64,000 bases of DNA from Bradyrhizobium sp. AUGA SZCCT0283. Lineage in GTDB: Bacteria; Pseudomonadota; Alphaproteobacteria; Rhizobiales; Xanthobacteraceae. The position numbers were made by a program, and so were the translations under genes. The stretch is taken from the NCBI RefSeq assembly GCF_018130385.1, contig NZ_JAFCLU010000003.1, positions 124,001-188,000 of the forward strand, read 5' to 3'. This document shows, piece after piece, positions 33,125 through 42,613 of the stretch; the stretch's first letter is position 1, and each line of letters starts with the position of its first letter. The notes under the pieces are model-generated. The model ran no database searches. It was not told where the DNA came from and worked only from the letters and a program-made list of their open reading frames with translations.

Positions 33125-36100
33125 CTAGATCTCCATAAGTATTTCCCGATCAACATGCCGCATGGATTGCAGCGTCGGCCACCCGATCGGGGGGGTAGGA
33201 TCGCCGAACCGATAGAACAAAGCTGGCCTCACCTGGCGAGGCGCAGCGGTGTACTGCAAACTTCCGTTCGCTCGCGCGGCTGCGGCCCAACCTGCCCACT
33301 GGCTTACTCGGTCGGCAATTCCTTGGCTTATCCTGTCGCGTTCTTCTTGTTCTGTGGGATCTGCATATGCACTCCTGAGGCGCAACTCGAGAGCCGCGAC
33401 CAGATCGGCAATCGCAGAAACAGAAGGATCAAAGTCGCGAGCGTTTGCATTGCTCACGAGCCCCCCACCGTGTCGAACCACAGTGACCAGCGCGGCGTGA
33501 AGAGCACGCTCAATTGCAGGGATTGCGCCGGGCGTCACGCTGGTGGGTTCAACAAAGCTATAAAATTTCTCATGATAGTCGCGGAAGGACTCATAGTGCG
33601 AACGATCTCGGGGTTTGCTTGGTGAATAACATGTGAATACAAGGCCAGGCACTTTGCCGCGACCGACGCGGCTTGTCGCCTGAATGTATTCAGCCGTCAG
33701 CTTCGGCTGGCCATTCACGAGCATTAGTCCGAGCCGTTCAATGTCTATTCCAACCGAAATTATGCTGGTACAGGGCGCAATATCAACAGCAGGATCGGTT
33801 GCAGAGTGTCTGCGTGCAAGCTGCTGGCGTGCTTGAGGTATAGGTACTTCAGCGTGAGCTTTAAGCTCAAGTACATCGAACCTAGTAGGCCGTTCTTCGT
33901 TTTGGAACTTGGCGTACACTTTTAAGCGCGTCGGTATTTCGTCGCGGGTCGCGTTAGCTATACGCCCAAGTTCGCGCTTGCTGTTGTGATAAGCCACAAG
34001 AGTCCAAAACGCATCCGTCTCGTCGTGATTAAAGCGACCATCGCGGCTGAGTTTGTAGACGCCCTGCAGAATTGCGGACATAGCCCATGACACGGCAATC
34101 GTAGAGCGAACGCCTTGGCCCATTATTCCTACGTAAAGCCGTGAACGATCGAATTCAGCCACGTCAAGCCTGGAAAAGAACGAATCCTCTGCCTTGATTC
34201 CTGGAGAAGGAAAGACAGATGAATCCTTTCCATATATCCGGCGGCATTGAGCCGACGCGTTCCTGATCGTAGCAGTCGATGCAATAACCTTCGCGCGACT
34301 ACCGCCCAGCGCAGCAACGAGCGTATCAAATCCTCCCTCATAGATTCCAGCAAGCGTTCCCAATGGTCCCGATATCAGATGAAGCTCATCCTGGATCACC
34401 AAGGAGGGCGGCAACGGCGCACCTCGGCCAGCGCCAAACAGCTTGCCGGCTTCTTCGCGCCAGGGCACCATCGCAAACTTATCGATTGTTCCTAAAAGAA
34501 ACGAAGGCCGCCTCGAATAGAGCTGCTCGTCAATGAAATAGAGTGGAAGGTGTCCATGGAAGCAACAATCTTCATCAGGGCAGCGGGTAACAAACGAGTT
34601 GGCGCTACTGTCGAATCCATAAAATGTTCTGTCAGGAGTGCCGTCAGGAAGCATCTTGCGCGTGTCAGGCACTAAGAGAGTTCCGCAGGATGGGCAAGCT
34701 TCGATTGGAAAACTGTTGGCTGCGCGTGGTTCGCTTGCCTCTAGCAGCGCCGTACAAAGTTCATGCGCACCCCTATCGTCATAGCTCGAGGTATACTGGT
34801 TTGGGCTGACGTCGCCACCAACAAAAAGGCCAATCGAAAACTCTTCGCTGCCAAGCGTGTCATCGCCAGCGGAGGCGAGCTGCTGGCGCAAGATCTCCAA
34901 GGCACAAATCATCCCTGCGGTTCGTTGGAACTGGTCCGCTGTTAGGAAGCGATAAGTGTAGCGGTTAAGCACACCGACCCCATTGCCGCGCACCCCGTGG
35001 ACGAGTCGACGGCGGATGAGTTCAAATGCGGCCGTTAGCAAATACGCTTCTGTTTTACCGCCACCCGTCGCGAACCAAATGACATCAACAACGTCGCGGT
35101 CGAGATGACCAGGGTCCATAAGGGACGGAATAACTTGAAGGAAAAACGCTAGTTGGAACGGCCGCCACTTCGCAGAAGCATTCGCGAAATAGTCCATCGG
35201 TCCAACTTCAGCGTCACCAAGCTCGAACGGGCCTTGGCGACCATCGGCACGGGTCCGTCCAGTCGCGCGCGCAGCGTGGCACATGGACATAAGCATTGCG
35301 CGGTTGGCGAGGGTGAACGCACGATAGACGATTGGATCGTTCTGCAGCAGGGAAATGCCCTCTTCCATACGTGCCGCACTGCGCTCGCAACGAGCGGCAA
35401 TTGCGGCGGCATCTGCCTGCAGTTCTACTTCCACTGGCAGCGCCTTTTGAACGTCTATCCAGCGTCGATAAAGTTTGACCAACTTACGCAGTCGGTCCGC
35501 TAACGCAGAAGCATCGATCGTTCCAGAGGCTAAGCTGCGCAATTCAAAGATCTCGGCATCCTCGAACGTGACCGTGCCGTCAGGCGTTGCGGCTTCTAGC
35601 CTATCGAACACAGGTTTCCACACGTGGGCACAGGGAAGGGCTTCAGTCCGAACCGAAGTGCAAATGTCGCCGTCGATCGACCATTCTGTTGCGATACCGT
35701 GACCAGTCGCATATGGACGTTGTTCCCCATAGATAATCCTGAGCTCGCGTTCTTCCGCTGTTGGTGGAACGAACCGCGTCGATGGGTATGGGTGAATTTC
35801 ACCCTTGGTTGGTGAACATTCCAACCCCGCCTGGAACAATGCCTGCGTAATGTCTGCGCGACCCTCATTTTCAGCCGCATTACTAAGGCTGATGGTTATC
35901 AACCGTGACCCATCCGGCAGCGTTCGATCCAATGCCTCCAGTGTACCTTTTCCGCCAAATAAATAAGTTCGCGATAGTCCCCCCGGTCCGACTATTCGAG
36001 TTTCAGGCTCCAACGGACGCCTTTGCCAACGGCGCGGCGAACCCTTTTCTTCACGCGGCAACTCTTCGTAAACTGCGGCCTTCGCAACGACTTTGAGCAA

Positions 36101-36400
36101 TGCATCCGATGAAACACAGAGTGAAAGGCCCATGGAAGCCGGAAGTAGCGCTGCTGCCATGCTGAGCGGATCGTCGGCGTCAACATCCTCATCTTCGTCC
36201 ACACCCTCGCCGAGTTCATCGGATGAAAGATCGCCCTCCTCAGAAACTTGCCGCGGATAAAGCAAACCCATCATGTAGGCGAGGCTAAGCCGGTTAGATA
36301 TCACTTCGCGCTCATATCCATCAACAGGATCGGCCTCTCCGAAACCAGGGCCGATGAGCATGGTCCTCAGATAGTCTACGACGGCTTCTCTTGCACTCAT
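33125..36400 (-). CDS. drmA: SNF2-like/SF2 helicase, DrmA-like
   Basis: A 1091-residue protein. The N-terminal 400 residues are mixed, with an acidic run (GEGVDEDEDVDADDP). The helicase core has Walker A DVIWFATGGGKTEAYLLTAA near residue 445, motif II LVIQDELHLISGPLGTLAGI near 668, motif III KVIASTATIRNA, and C-terminal SVGIDIERLGLMLVNGQPKL and EYIQATSRVGRGKVPGLVFT near 913. A Cys pair (ACPSCGTLLVP) lies in an insert. These are hallmarks of DrmA, the helicase core of DISARM. It lies 19 bp after the NERD gene and 2 bp before drmB. Confidence 0.9.
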   Translation of the reverse strand: MSAREAVVDYLRTMLIGPGFGEADPVDGYEREVISNRLSLAYMMGLLYPRQVSEEGDLSSDELGEGVDEDEDVDADDPLSMAAALLPASMGLSLCVSSDALLKVVAKAAVYEELPREEKGSPRRWQRRPLEPETRIVGPGGLSRTYLFGGKGTLEALDRTLPDGSRLITISLSNAAENEGRADITQALFQAGLECSPTKGEIHPYPSTRFVPPTAEERELRIIYGEQRPYATGHGIATEWSIDGDICTSVRTEALPCAHVWKPVFDRLEAATPDGTVTFEDAEIFELRSLASGTIDASALADRLRKLVKLYRRWIDVQKALPVEVELQADAAAIAARCERSAARMEEGISLLQNDPIVYRAFTLANRAMLMSMCHAARATGRTRADGRQGPFELGDAEVGPMDYFANASAKWRPFQLAFFLQVIPSLMDPGHLDRDVVDVIWFATGGGKTEAYLLTAAFELIRRRLVHGVRGNGVGVLNRYTYRFLTADQFQRTAGMICALEILRQQLASAGDDTLGSEEFSIGLFVGGDVSPNQYTSSYDDRGAHELCTALLEASEPRAANSFPIEACPSCGTLLVPDTRKMLPDGTPDRTFYGFDSSANSFVTRCPDEDCCFHGHLPLYFIDEQLYSRRPSFLLGTIDKFAMVPWREEAGKLFGAGRGAPLPPSLVIQDELHLISGPLGTLAGIYEGGFDTLVAALGGSRAKVIASTATIRNASAQCRRIYGKDSSVFPSPGIKAEDSFFSRLDVAEFDRSRLYVGIMGQGVRSTIAVSWAMSAILQGVYKLSRDGRFNHDETDAFWTLVAYHNSKRELGRIANATRDEIPTRLKVYAKFQNEERPTRFDVLELKAHAEVPIPQARQQLARRHSATDPAVDIAPCTSIISVGIDIERLGLMLVNGQPKLTAEYIQATSRVGRGKVPGLVFTCYSPSKPRDRSHYESFRDYHEKFYSFVEPTSVTPGAIPAIERALHAALVTVVRHGGGLVSNANARDFDPSVSAIADLVAALELRLRSAYADPTEQEERDRISQGIADRVSQWAGWAAAARANGSLQYTAAPRQVRPALFYRFGDPTPPIGWPTLQSMRHVDREILMEI

Positions 36401-36419
36401 TTGCTATTCCGATGTCCTT

Positions 36420-38057
36420 TCAAGCCGACAGGGCTACCGCGACTTTTGCAAGTCCTTCGGATTCGAACGATGAGCAGCAGAGTGCTAGTGTATGGTTGGC
36501 TCTTGAGAAGGAGCGATAGACCATTGCTTTTATTGCGTCTGCCGATGCATCCGTCGAGGCGAGACCTGCGACACAGACAAGGGGCCTCTCAAGCCCCTTG
36601 AACTCTTCGATCTGGGCAACGACCACAGCGTCCCTGACTTTACCTCTCGGTCTCGCTACCAAGCGTTCGGATCTGATGCCGGCTCCGCCGAGTGCGTTAA
36701 TGGTCGCAGCGATGTTTTCTTCGAGCGGCACCAATACCGCCACGTCTGAACGGCGCGCACCATTCTGTCCTGCAACCCAGGACCGAACCACGGATACCAC
36801 ACCGGGTATGATTCCGGCCGGGTCACCGCAATCACGGAACACCACGTCGCTGCCCTGGCCGATGGCCGGTGGAAGACCAACGTCGGCGCCAGCGTAGCGG
36901 CTAATCGCCTCGACTATCTTGGGTGCATTGCGAACGTTTTGCTTCAACTTACACTTGGTAGCGAGTTGAGCGAAGTAGGATAGAACGTCCTCGTCTACGG
37001 GATGGCTTTCAGACACTTGCCGGTTTGGGTCACCAAACCAGCGCCATCGTCCGCCTTCTAGGCCGCCACTAACCGCGCGACTGAGGAGATCAGCTGAATC
37101 AAACTGGCAGAGGTCCTGCCCCTCGTCGATCACCAAGCTTGTCCAAGGTCGTCCTCTTGATTCGAGTTCACGTTCGACGTCATTGAATGCCAAGACGTCC
37201 ACGCCCTCGGGTGGTGAAGCCGACTTCAATTCTTCGACAAGATGTCTGCTCCGGGTTGTGAACAAGACCTCGCGCCCTTGCGCAAAATCATACCGAGCGC
37301 ATGCCATTGCCAAGAACGTTTTGCCAGTTCCGGCACCGCCCCGAACGATGATTCGATCATTTTCCTGGATGTCATCCAATCGGGCATACTGTTCATCGGT
37401 CAGCGCAGCAAGATCCTCGCCAAATTCATCCAACCGGTTTGCAAGAGGCGGAACCTGCTCGAAATTCGGGCGCAAGTAACTGGCGATCTCGTTCATAACC
37501 GCTGGTGATAGACTTCCAAACCTTCCGGTTCTCTGCCCCCAATACTGCAAGGCTTGCCTGATAAATGCCCCAAATACGTTATGACCCAGGCATTCTGATC
37601 GATAGGCAGTGATGTCGTCGGGCTGGTCGGGGAGAGGTGAACGGCCCTCCGAAACTAATCGCTCGATTCCCGTGAACACCACGGCCCACCCCATCGGTAT
37701 GTTTCGTAAAGCCGAAGAGAATCGGGGCTGCAAATAATTGTCTCGCAGAGCAAAAAAGGCTGTTTTAGCCTGTATCGCCGGACTTTCCGACTTCTTTGTA
37801 ATTTCGCCGTACCGATTTTGAAACTCCCACAGTCCATTCTTACAAGAGACGCGGCCACCTTTCACCTCAAGCACCAACAGACCGAATTCACAGACGATGA
37901 TGAAGTCCGCCTCAGCCCAACGCTTGTATTGGTGACGCGGCAAATTGAGAGAGTGAAGGCAAACCGCACCTTGGCCGAGATCGAGGCGCCGGAGCATGTT
38001 GAAAACAGCGTCCTCAGCCGGACTGGTCACGCGGAGCATTTGGGACGGCAACATTCT
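36420..38057 (-). CDS. NERD nuclease-like domain fused to SF1 helicase
   Basis: The product of about 545 residues begins with a NERD domain (AVFNMLRRLDLGQGAVCLHS, then EADFIIVCEFGLLVLEVKGG, where Asp and the E.K pair are the nuclease-like residues). An SF1 helicase follows: RIIVRGGAGTGKTFLAMACA near residue 239, TSLVIDEGQDLCQFDS near 309, RWFGDPNRQVSESH, KLKQNVRNAPKIVEAISRYA and VVAQIEEFKGLERPLVCVA. The frame opens at a TTG (38096), but ATG 38057 is a better start. It is the first gene of the minus arm, just inside the 18-bp palindrome. It may supply the nuclease that DrmC provides in known DISARM loci; that is inference. Confidence 0.82.
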   Translation of the reverse strand, partial: RMLPSQMLRVTSPAEDAVFNMLRRLDLGQGAVCLHSLNLPRHQYKRWAEADFIIVCEFGLLVLEVKGGRVSCKNGLWEFQNRYGEITKKSESPAIQAKTAFFALRDNYLQPRFSSALRNIPMGWAVVFTGIERLVSEGRSPLPDQPDDITAYRSECLGHNVFGAFIRQALQYWGQRTGRFGSLSPAVMNEIASYLRPNFEQVPPLANRLDEFGEDLAALTDEQYARLDDIQENDRIIVRGGAGTGKTFLAMACARYDFAQGREVLFTTRSRHLVEELKSASPPEGVDVLAFNDVERELESRGRPWTSLVIDEGQDLCQFDSADLLSRAVSGGLEGGRWRWFGDPNRQVSESHPVDEDVLSYFAQLATKCKLKQNVRNAPKIVEAISRYAGADVGLPPAIGQGSDVVFRDCGDPAGIIPGVVSVVRSWVAGQNGARRSDVAVLVPLEENIAATINALGGAGIRSERLVARPRGKVRDAVVVAQIEEFKGLERPLVCVAGLASTDASADAIKAMVYRSFSRANHTLALCCSSFESEGLAKVAVALSA

Positions 38058-38578
38058 CATCGAACTGCCGGTAGTCGTTCCAAGGGCGAAAAACAACGAA
38101 CGACTTCGGGGAGATGCTCTCGTCGATACCCACTGATGTCGCCATCGAGATAAAGCTCCGTAGAACTACGGAGAACCCAGATGTGATTGCTCACCGAGGG
38201 TAATAAAATGGGCCCCGGCAGCGGTTCTAGCGTCATCCTCATCCCTGTGGTCTGTACATTCCCGAACCAGAACGCGACTCAGTTGCACAGAGCCTGCATT
38301 GCAGCTTTGGCCCAAAGTCTCGCTGATATCAACCTCGACCCCGGGGCTTCCCGCTGAGCCGCCAGTCCGTTTTCGCAAGTTGCGAGCTAACCAGACCCTG
38401 TACGCCGCCTGCATCTCAGACTTTCGTCCAAGAGATCGTGCAGTGCGAAACCCCCGTTGGCAGCCGCACCCGTCTAATGGCAGCAACGATCTAAGGTTGA
38501 TGCTGCATATCGCGTTGGCTAATAATGGGTTAGGCCAGCCGCTACCGGCTCGATCAATTTGGGACTGTTTTAAACTCG
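38058..38578. promoter_or_regulatory. Divergent promoter region of the defence locus
   Basis: About 520 bp separate the start of the minus arm (NERD-helicase) from the plus arm (366-residue protein). Frames on both strands here (for example 38299-38586 plus and 38166-38696 minus) have no motif and overlap real genes, so I treat it as non-coding. Both promoters must lie here. It contains the palindrome at 38156-38173. Confidence 0.5.
38156..38173. promoter_or_regulatory. 18-bp palindrome, candidate operator
   Basis: CTCCGTAGAACTACGGAG is a perfect 8-bp inverted repeat around a 2-bp centre. It lies about 100 bp before the NERD-helicase start and 400 bp before the plus-arm gene. The size fits a dimeric repressor site. 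No regulator gene is encoded in the locus, so the binding protein, if any, is unknown. Confidence 0.4.
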
Positions 38579-39679
38579 ATGGCTGAAACTTGGAGGCCTG
38601 AAGATTTTTTGGCCGGGGCAAGCGATCCGCTCGGTGCCAAAGACTTTTGGGATCCTGAGTTTCAAGAGATTGCACCGATCGAACTAACAGCGCCATTTCC
38701 TAGAACAGGCTCACATCGAAGCCCACTTACCATTCAAGTTAAACCGAATGAAAGTCTTGATGGAGGGAGGGATCATGACGACTTTGCTGGCAAACGACCG
38801 CCCGCCGAGGCTATTGATCCTTGGGAACGTATCGAGGCAACGCCGGCCCCTTTCCCATCCGTCAAATTAGATGGCGGCTCTGATTTTTGGGAACCTTCAC
38901 CTGTGGTGGAGGTCCCATCGGTCCATCGGAGTTTGGCCGACGATTGGTCGGTGCGAATACCGTTTCCAAGCTACGACCCCTCTGCTTCGGAGAACCCGTT
39001 TTCGGGATTCTTTTCAGAAGACAGGCAAGAGATTTTACCGGAGAAGCGGGCTCGCTGGTTGCTCAGTATGCTTGGTGTCAAAGATAATGCCCGACAGCGT
39101 CGCTTTTTGAGCGCATTCACGGATATCTTTATCGAATACCCTCATCACTCGACATTCAGGGCGTTGTCCGACCTCGCCCTTGAAGACCTTGCCGCTGACG
39201 ACTTCATATCAGCCTTTATCCTCAAGCAGATTTGGAATGACTTTCCGTTGTTCTCCTCTATTCGTACTAGGCGCCGAGAGTTGTTCATCGCGTCAAACAG
39301 ATCCTCTTTGCTCGGCTGGAAACATGCGGTCCAGCTGATTACGCAAAGCCGCGGCGTTCCTCCAGAGCAAATCATCAATCCGGACTGGTATGATGATTGG
39401 TTGAATATCCCTTATGGCGATCCGCTGTATTGGCGGTTTGTCGATTACATCGACGCGCGGATCGATTCTGTGGAAGCTGGCGCCCTCGACGTTCCTCCCA
39501 CAAATCGGCGATCCGCCGTGTCACCTATCAAAGATATCAGCATCGACGGGTTCTCACCGTTTAATAACTTTTCGCGGACATCGATGCTCACAAAGGGTTA
39601 TACGGACCGTTGGGAATATTCATGCGACGCACCGACTGCACCCAAGAGTTCGGAGAACGCGGATATCTATGATGGTTGA
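38579..39679 (+). CDS. Unknown 366-residue protein paired with SNF2 helicase
   Basis: ATG 38579 begins MAETWRPEDFLAGASDPLGA. The first 150 residues are low-complexity, rich in Asp, Pro, Ser and Trp, with repeats of a FW-P/DFWEP type (KDFWDPEF, SDFWEPSP), probably a flexible tail with binding motifs. The C-terminal part is globular: KRARWLLSMLGVKDNARQRR, FLSAFTDIFIEYPHHSTFRA and SSLLGWKHAVQLITQSRGVP. No catalytic residues are recognised. Its end overlaps the start of the SNF2 helicase by about 11 bp, so the two are translationally coupled and likely act together. Confidence 0.75.
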   Translation: MAETWRPEDFLAGASDPLGAKDFWDPEFQEIAPIELTAPFPRTGSHRSPLTIQVKPNESLDGGRDHDDFAGKRPPAEAIDPWERIEATPAPFPSVKLDGGSDFWEPSPVVEVPSVHRSLADDWSVRIPFPSYDPSASENPFSGFFSEDRQEILPEKRARWLLSMLGVKDNARQRRFLSAFTDIFIEYPHHSTFRALSDLALEDLAADDFISAFILKQIWNDFPLFSSIRTRRRELFIASNRSSLLGWKHAVQLITQSRGVPPEQIINPDWYDDWLNIPYGDPLYWRFVDYIDARIDSVEAGALDVPPTNRRSAVSPIKDISIDGFSPFNNFSRTSMLTKGYTDRWEYSCDAPTAPKSSENADIYDG

Positions 39680-42518
39680 CCTCGTTCCAATCGAAAATGC
39701 CTGGGTTTGTCGTAAGGACCAACCCGACCAAATCGGTTTTGTCACCGGAATCTCGAAACTCAACGGGCACTCGATTATTGAGGTAGATTTCGGGCCTGGC
39801 GGAAAGTCACGGCTAACAAGCGGCGAATGGGGTTGCGGACTGCGCCCAGGCTTCACCGTACAAGACGTGCCTCTTTCCGGTGTCCGACAAACTCTTGGCA
39901 TCGGAACAGTGGTCGAGATCAGAGAGATTGCGACACGGCAACAGGCGCTTGTGCAGCTTCACGGGTCTGGAGAAACAATCTGGCTTCCCTTCGAGCGTTT
40001 GCGTCGCATCATGGACCCCGCACTCAGATATAGACGTGCTGATCCGGCGGAAAAAGATTCAGCAGAACGTGTAGCACTAAATGTCCTTGGTCACGCCCTT
40101 AAAAATTGGAACGAAGCAACGGGCGCCCTAGATAGGCTCGACGTAGATCCGCTACCTCATCAGATCGCGCTTGTGCATCGCATAATTAACTCCGGGCAGA
40201 CCAATTGGCTCATTGGTGATGACGTCGGCCTGGGAAAGACTATTGAAGTCGGACTATTGCTTGCCGGTCTCGAGAGAAGGCAAAACATCCGCCGAATACT
40301 TCTCGTGGTTCCTTCCGGACTTACCCGGCAATGGAAGGACGAAATGCTGCTCAAATTTGATCGCCGTTTCCTAATCTATGGCATTGATTTCCGAGTATCG
40401 GACTATCGGGAATGGGGATTATTCGAACACGTTATCGTCTCACTTGACCTCGCCAAACCAAGAAGCGGGGATGATGATGGATCGGACACTGACACGGCCT
40501 TCGGCATGATTCTGGCGGCCGGTAATTGGGATATAGTTGTCTTCGACGAGGCCCACCGACTTTCCCGAGACGACAAGGGCAGATCAACTTTACGCTTCAA
40601 GCTCGCACAGGCTCTCCGGCAGAAAACTGATTCCCTGGTGCTTCTGAGCGGCACTCCACACCAGGGAGACACTGGAAAATTCCGTAATCTCCTATCGCTT
40701 GTCCGACCGGACCTTCGTTCTGCGATTGATCAGATCGAATTCAATCCCGATGTCGTCAGAGAAATTGTACTGCGAAATCGCAAGATCGACGCCGTCGACC
40801 TTAATGGGAACTTCCTCTTCAAGGGTCTCATTGTGAGCCGGATCGAGGTCACACATGATGCAGAATTTTCCCAACTGGAAAGCGAGCTGAAGGCATACCT
40901 GCGAAAAGGGTATCAGGCCGGCGACTCTATTGGCGGCTCGGAGGGGCGCGCGGTCGGCTTTGTGATGACAATATACAGAAAACTTGCCTCGTCCTCGGTC
41001 GCAGCATTGCATATCGCTCTTATGAATCGATTGGATCGGATCAATCAAACCGCCTCCGAAGGATCACGACCTGCACTGTCCGACGAGAATGACGACGAGG
41101 CCGATATTGACGATAATATTGTCGAAACGACAAAATCTTCGAGTAGGCTGCCGTTCTTTGAGGACGAAGCTCGAATGCTTGCAGATTTGATTGCAAAGAG
41201 TGCACTCTGCATGCGATCGGATCGCAAGGGCGCTCAACTTATCGAGCTCGTGCGGAAGCTGGTGCTCGAGGAAAAGAGGAAGGTCCTCATCTTCACGGAA
41301 TATCGTGCGACGCAAGCATACCTACTCTATATGATAAAGGCGCTACTTGGAGCACTTCCAGCGATGATACACGGCGGCCAAACCGCCGAAGAAAAACTAG
41401 CGGCCGTTCAAGCTTTTGAAGACCATGCCTCGGTTTTGATCTCAACTCAGGCTGGCGGTGAAGGGCTCAATCTTCATCGCGACTGCTACGTTATGATCAA
41501 CTATGATCTTCCTTGGAATCCGACCAAGATTATCCAGAGGATCGGACGGCTTTACCGGTACGGCCAACTTCACAAGGTATTGGTCTTCAACTTCCACGCG
41601 CGAGATACAATTGATAATGAAATTGTTTCCACGTTGGTCGAACGCGTTACCACCATAGTCTCCGAGATGGCCGGCGTCGGTCCAGAATTCAACGAGATGG
41701 GGACCTACGCAGCAGACGTGATGGGAGACATTCTGGAACGGGTCGACATCACAACTCTGCTCGACGAAGCACGGAGGGGGCACGTCGACCGCACCCAGGA
41801 CAGGATCGATGCTGCAATTGAAGAAGCTAGGAAGGCTAAAGCGATCCAGGAAGAAGTTTTTAAGGGCACCGACCAACTAGAAGTCACCAAACTTGTAGAG
41901 AATTACTACTCGACGGAGCAAGTCGCGCAAATCATTAAGCGGTCACTTCCCTTTGTAAAAGTACACCTGGACAGCGAACTCGATGCCGAGCGCTTTACCT
42001 TGCGTCTTCCTCTTGAGATGCGGGGCAAGTTTCCAGAATTTGGCGCACGGACTGTCATTCCTGTCACTACGAGGCGACGGGACTGGCGCGCCGAAAGTGA
42101 GACTGTCTTGCTGGATTTCTCGACGACATTTGTCCAGTTCTTGATTCAAACGATTACGTCAGCCGAGTTTGGGGGGACGTACGCCGCTTTTGCGGTTAAT
42201 CCAGCATTGCCTGAGTTTTTTTCCGTTTTTCTCGCTCGTTACCAGAACGATCAAGGCCGTCCCCAGGGCGAGAAACTCATCGTTGTTGACAGAGACAGCA
42301 GCGGGTCTTTCGAAGTTAGCAACCGTATTATTGCTAAGCTGCTGGAAGGACCTCAGACCACTGACCTTCCGCGTCCGAAGGACGCCGCACTGAGGAAATC
42401 CGAACTTGATGCCGCATCGGACAGAGCCGAGGTAGTTATGGCTCAAGACCTGTCCCGGTTTCGACATCCGAACGATCTAATAGTAATCGCCGTCGGTGAG
42501 AGCGCGATACCACAGTAG
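39669..42518 (+). CDS. drmD: SNF2-family helicase, DrmD-like
   Basis: The start is set at ATG 39669 (MMVDLVPIENAWV) inside the end of the previous gene; the open frame reaches 39414 but that part is antisense-like. The product of 949 residues has an SNF2 core: DPLPHQIALVHRIINSGQTN, WLIGDDVGLGKTIEVGLLLA near residue 183, ILLVVPSGLTRQWKDEM, WDIVVFDEAHRLSRDD near 292, LVLLSGTPHQGD, and the helicase C half with VLIFTEYRATQAYLLYMIKA, VLISTQAGGEGLNLHRDCYV and WNPTKIIQRIGRLYRYGQ near 621. The long C-terminal extension is of the RapA/DrmD kind. In class 1 DISARM, DrmD is the accessory SNF2 protein. Confidence 0.88.
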   Translation: MMVDLVPIENAWVCRKDQPDQIGFVTGISKLNGHSIIEVDFGPGGKSRLTSGEWGCGLRPGFTVQDVPLSGVRQTLGIGTVVEIREIATRQQALVQLHGSGETIWLPFERLRRIMDPALRYRRADPAEKDSAERVALNVLGHALKNWNEATGALDRLDVDPLPHQIALVHRIINSGQTNWLIGDDVGLGKTIEVGLLLAGLERRQNIRRILLVVPSGLTRQWKDEMLLKFDRRFLIYGIDFRVSDYREWGLFEHVIVSLDLAKPRSGDDDGSDTDTAFGMILAAGNWDIVVFDEAHRLSRDDKGRSTLRFKLAQALRQKTDSLVLLSGTPHQGDTGKFRNLLSLVRPDLRSAIDQIEFNPDVVREIVLRNRKIDAVDLNGNFLFKGLIVSRIEVTHDAEFSQLESELKAYLRKGYQAGDSIGGSEGRAVGFVMTIYRKLASSSVAALHIALMNRLDRINQTASEGSRPALSDENDDEADIDDNIVETTKSSSRLPFFEDEARMLADLIAKSALCMRSDRKGAQLIELVRKLVLEEKRKVLIFTEYRATQAYLLYMIKALLGALPAMIHGGQTAEEKLAAVQAFEDHASVLISTQAGGEGLNLHRDCYVMINYDLPWNPTKIIQRIGRLYRYGQLHKVLVFNFHARDTIDNEIVSTLVERVTTIVSEMAGVGPEFNEMGTYAADVMGDILERVDITTLLDEARRGHVDRTQDRIDAAIEEARKAKAIQEEVFKGTDQLEVTKLVENYYSTEQVAQIIKRSLPFVKVHLDSELDAERFTLRLPLEMRGKFPEFGARTVIPVTTRRRDWRAESETVLLDFSTTFVQFLIQTITSAEFGGTYAAFAVNPALPEFFSVFLARYQNDQGRPQGEKLIVVDRDSSGSFEVSNRIIAKLLEGPQTTDLPRPKDAALRKSELDAASDRAEVVMAQDLSRFRHPNDLIVIAVGESAIPQ

Positions 42519-42613
42519 ATGTTGCGAGAATTCGAGGGCTTCTAGAAGCAAGGCGCAGGGCGCGCGTAGCCTGATCGACCCAGCGATTCAGAAAGTGCAG
42601 TAATGGAGTAGGA

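Noticed and set aside
38166..38696. Minus-strand frame in the divergent defence region
   Set aside because: Its N-terminal third is antisense to the 366-residue gene, it has no motif, and no ribosome site; the region is better seen as regulatory.
39414..39668. N-terminal extension of the SNF2 helicase frame
   Set aside because: The extension lies inside the upstream gene in another frame and lacks family similarity; the helicase N-terminus at MMVDLVP fits better.
26668..42518. BREX or Druantia assignment of the defence locus
   Set aside because: No PglZ, BrxC, BrxL or DruE-type protein is encoded. The DrmA-DrmB pair with DUF1998 and a DrmD-like helicase fits DISARM better.
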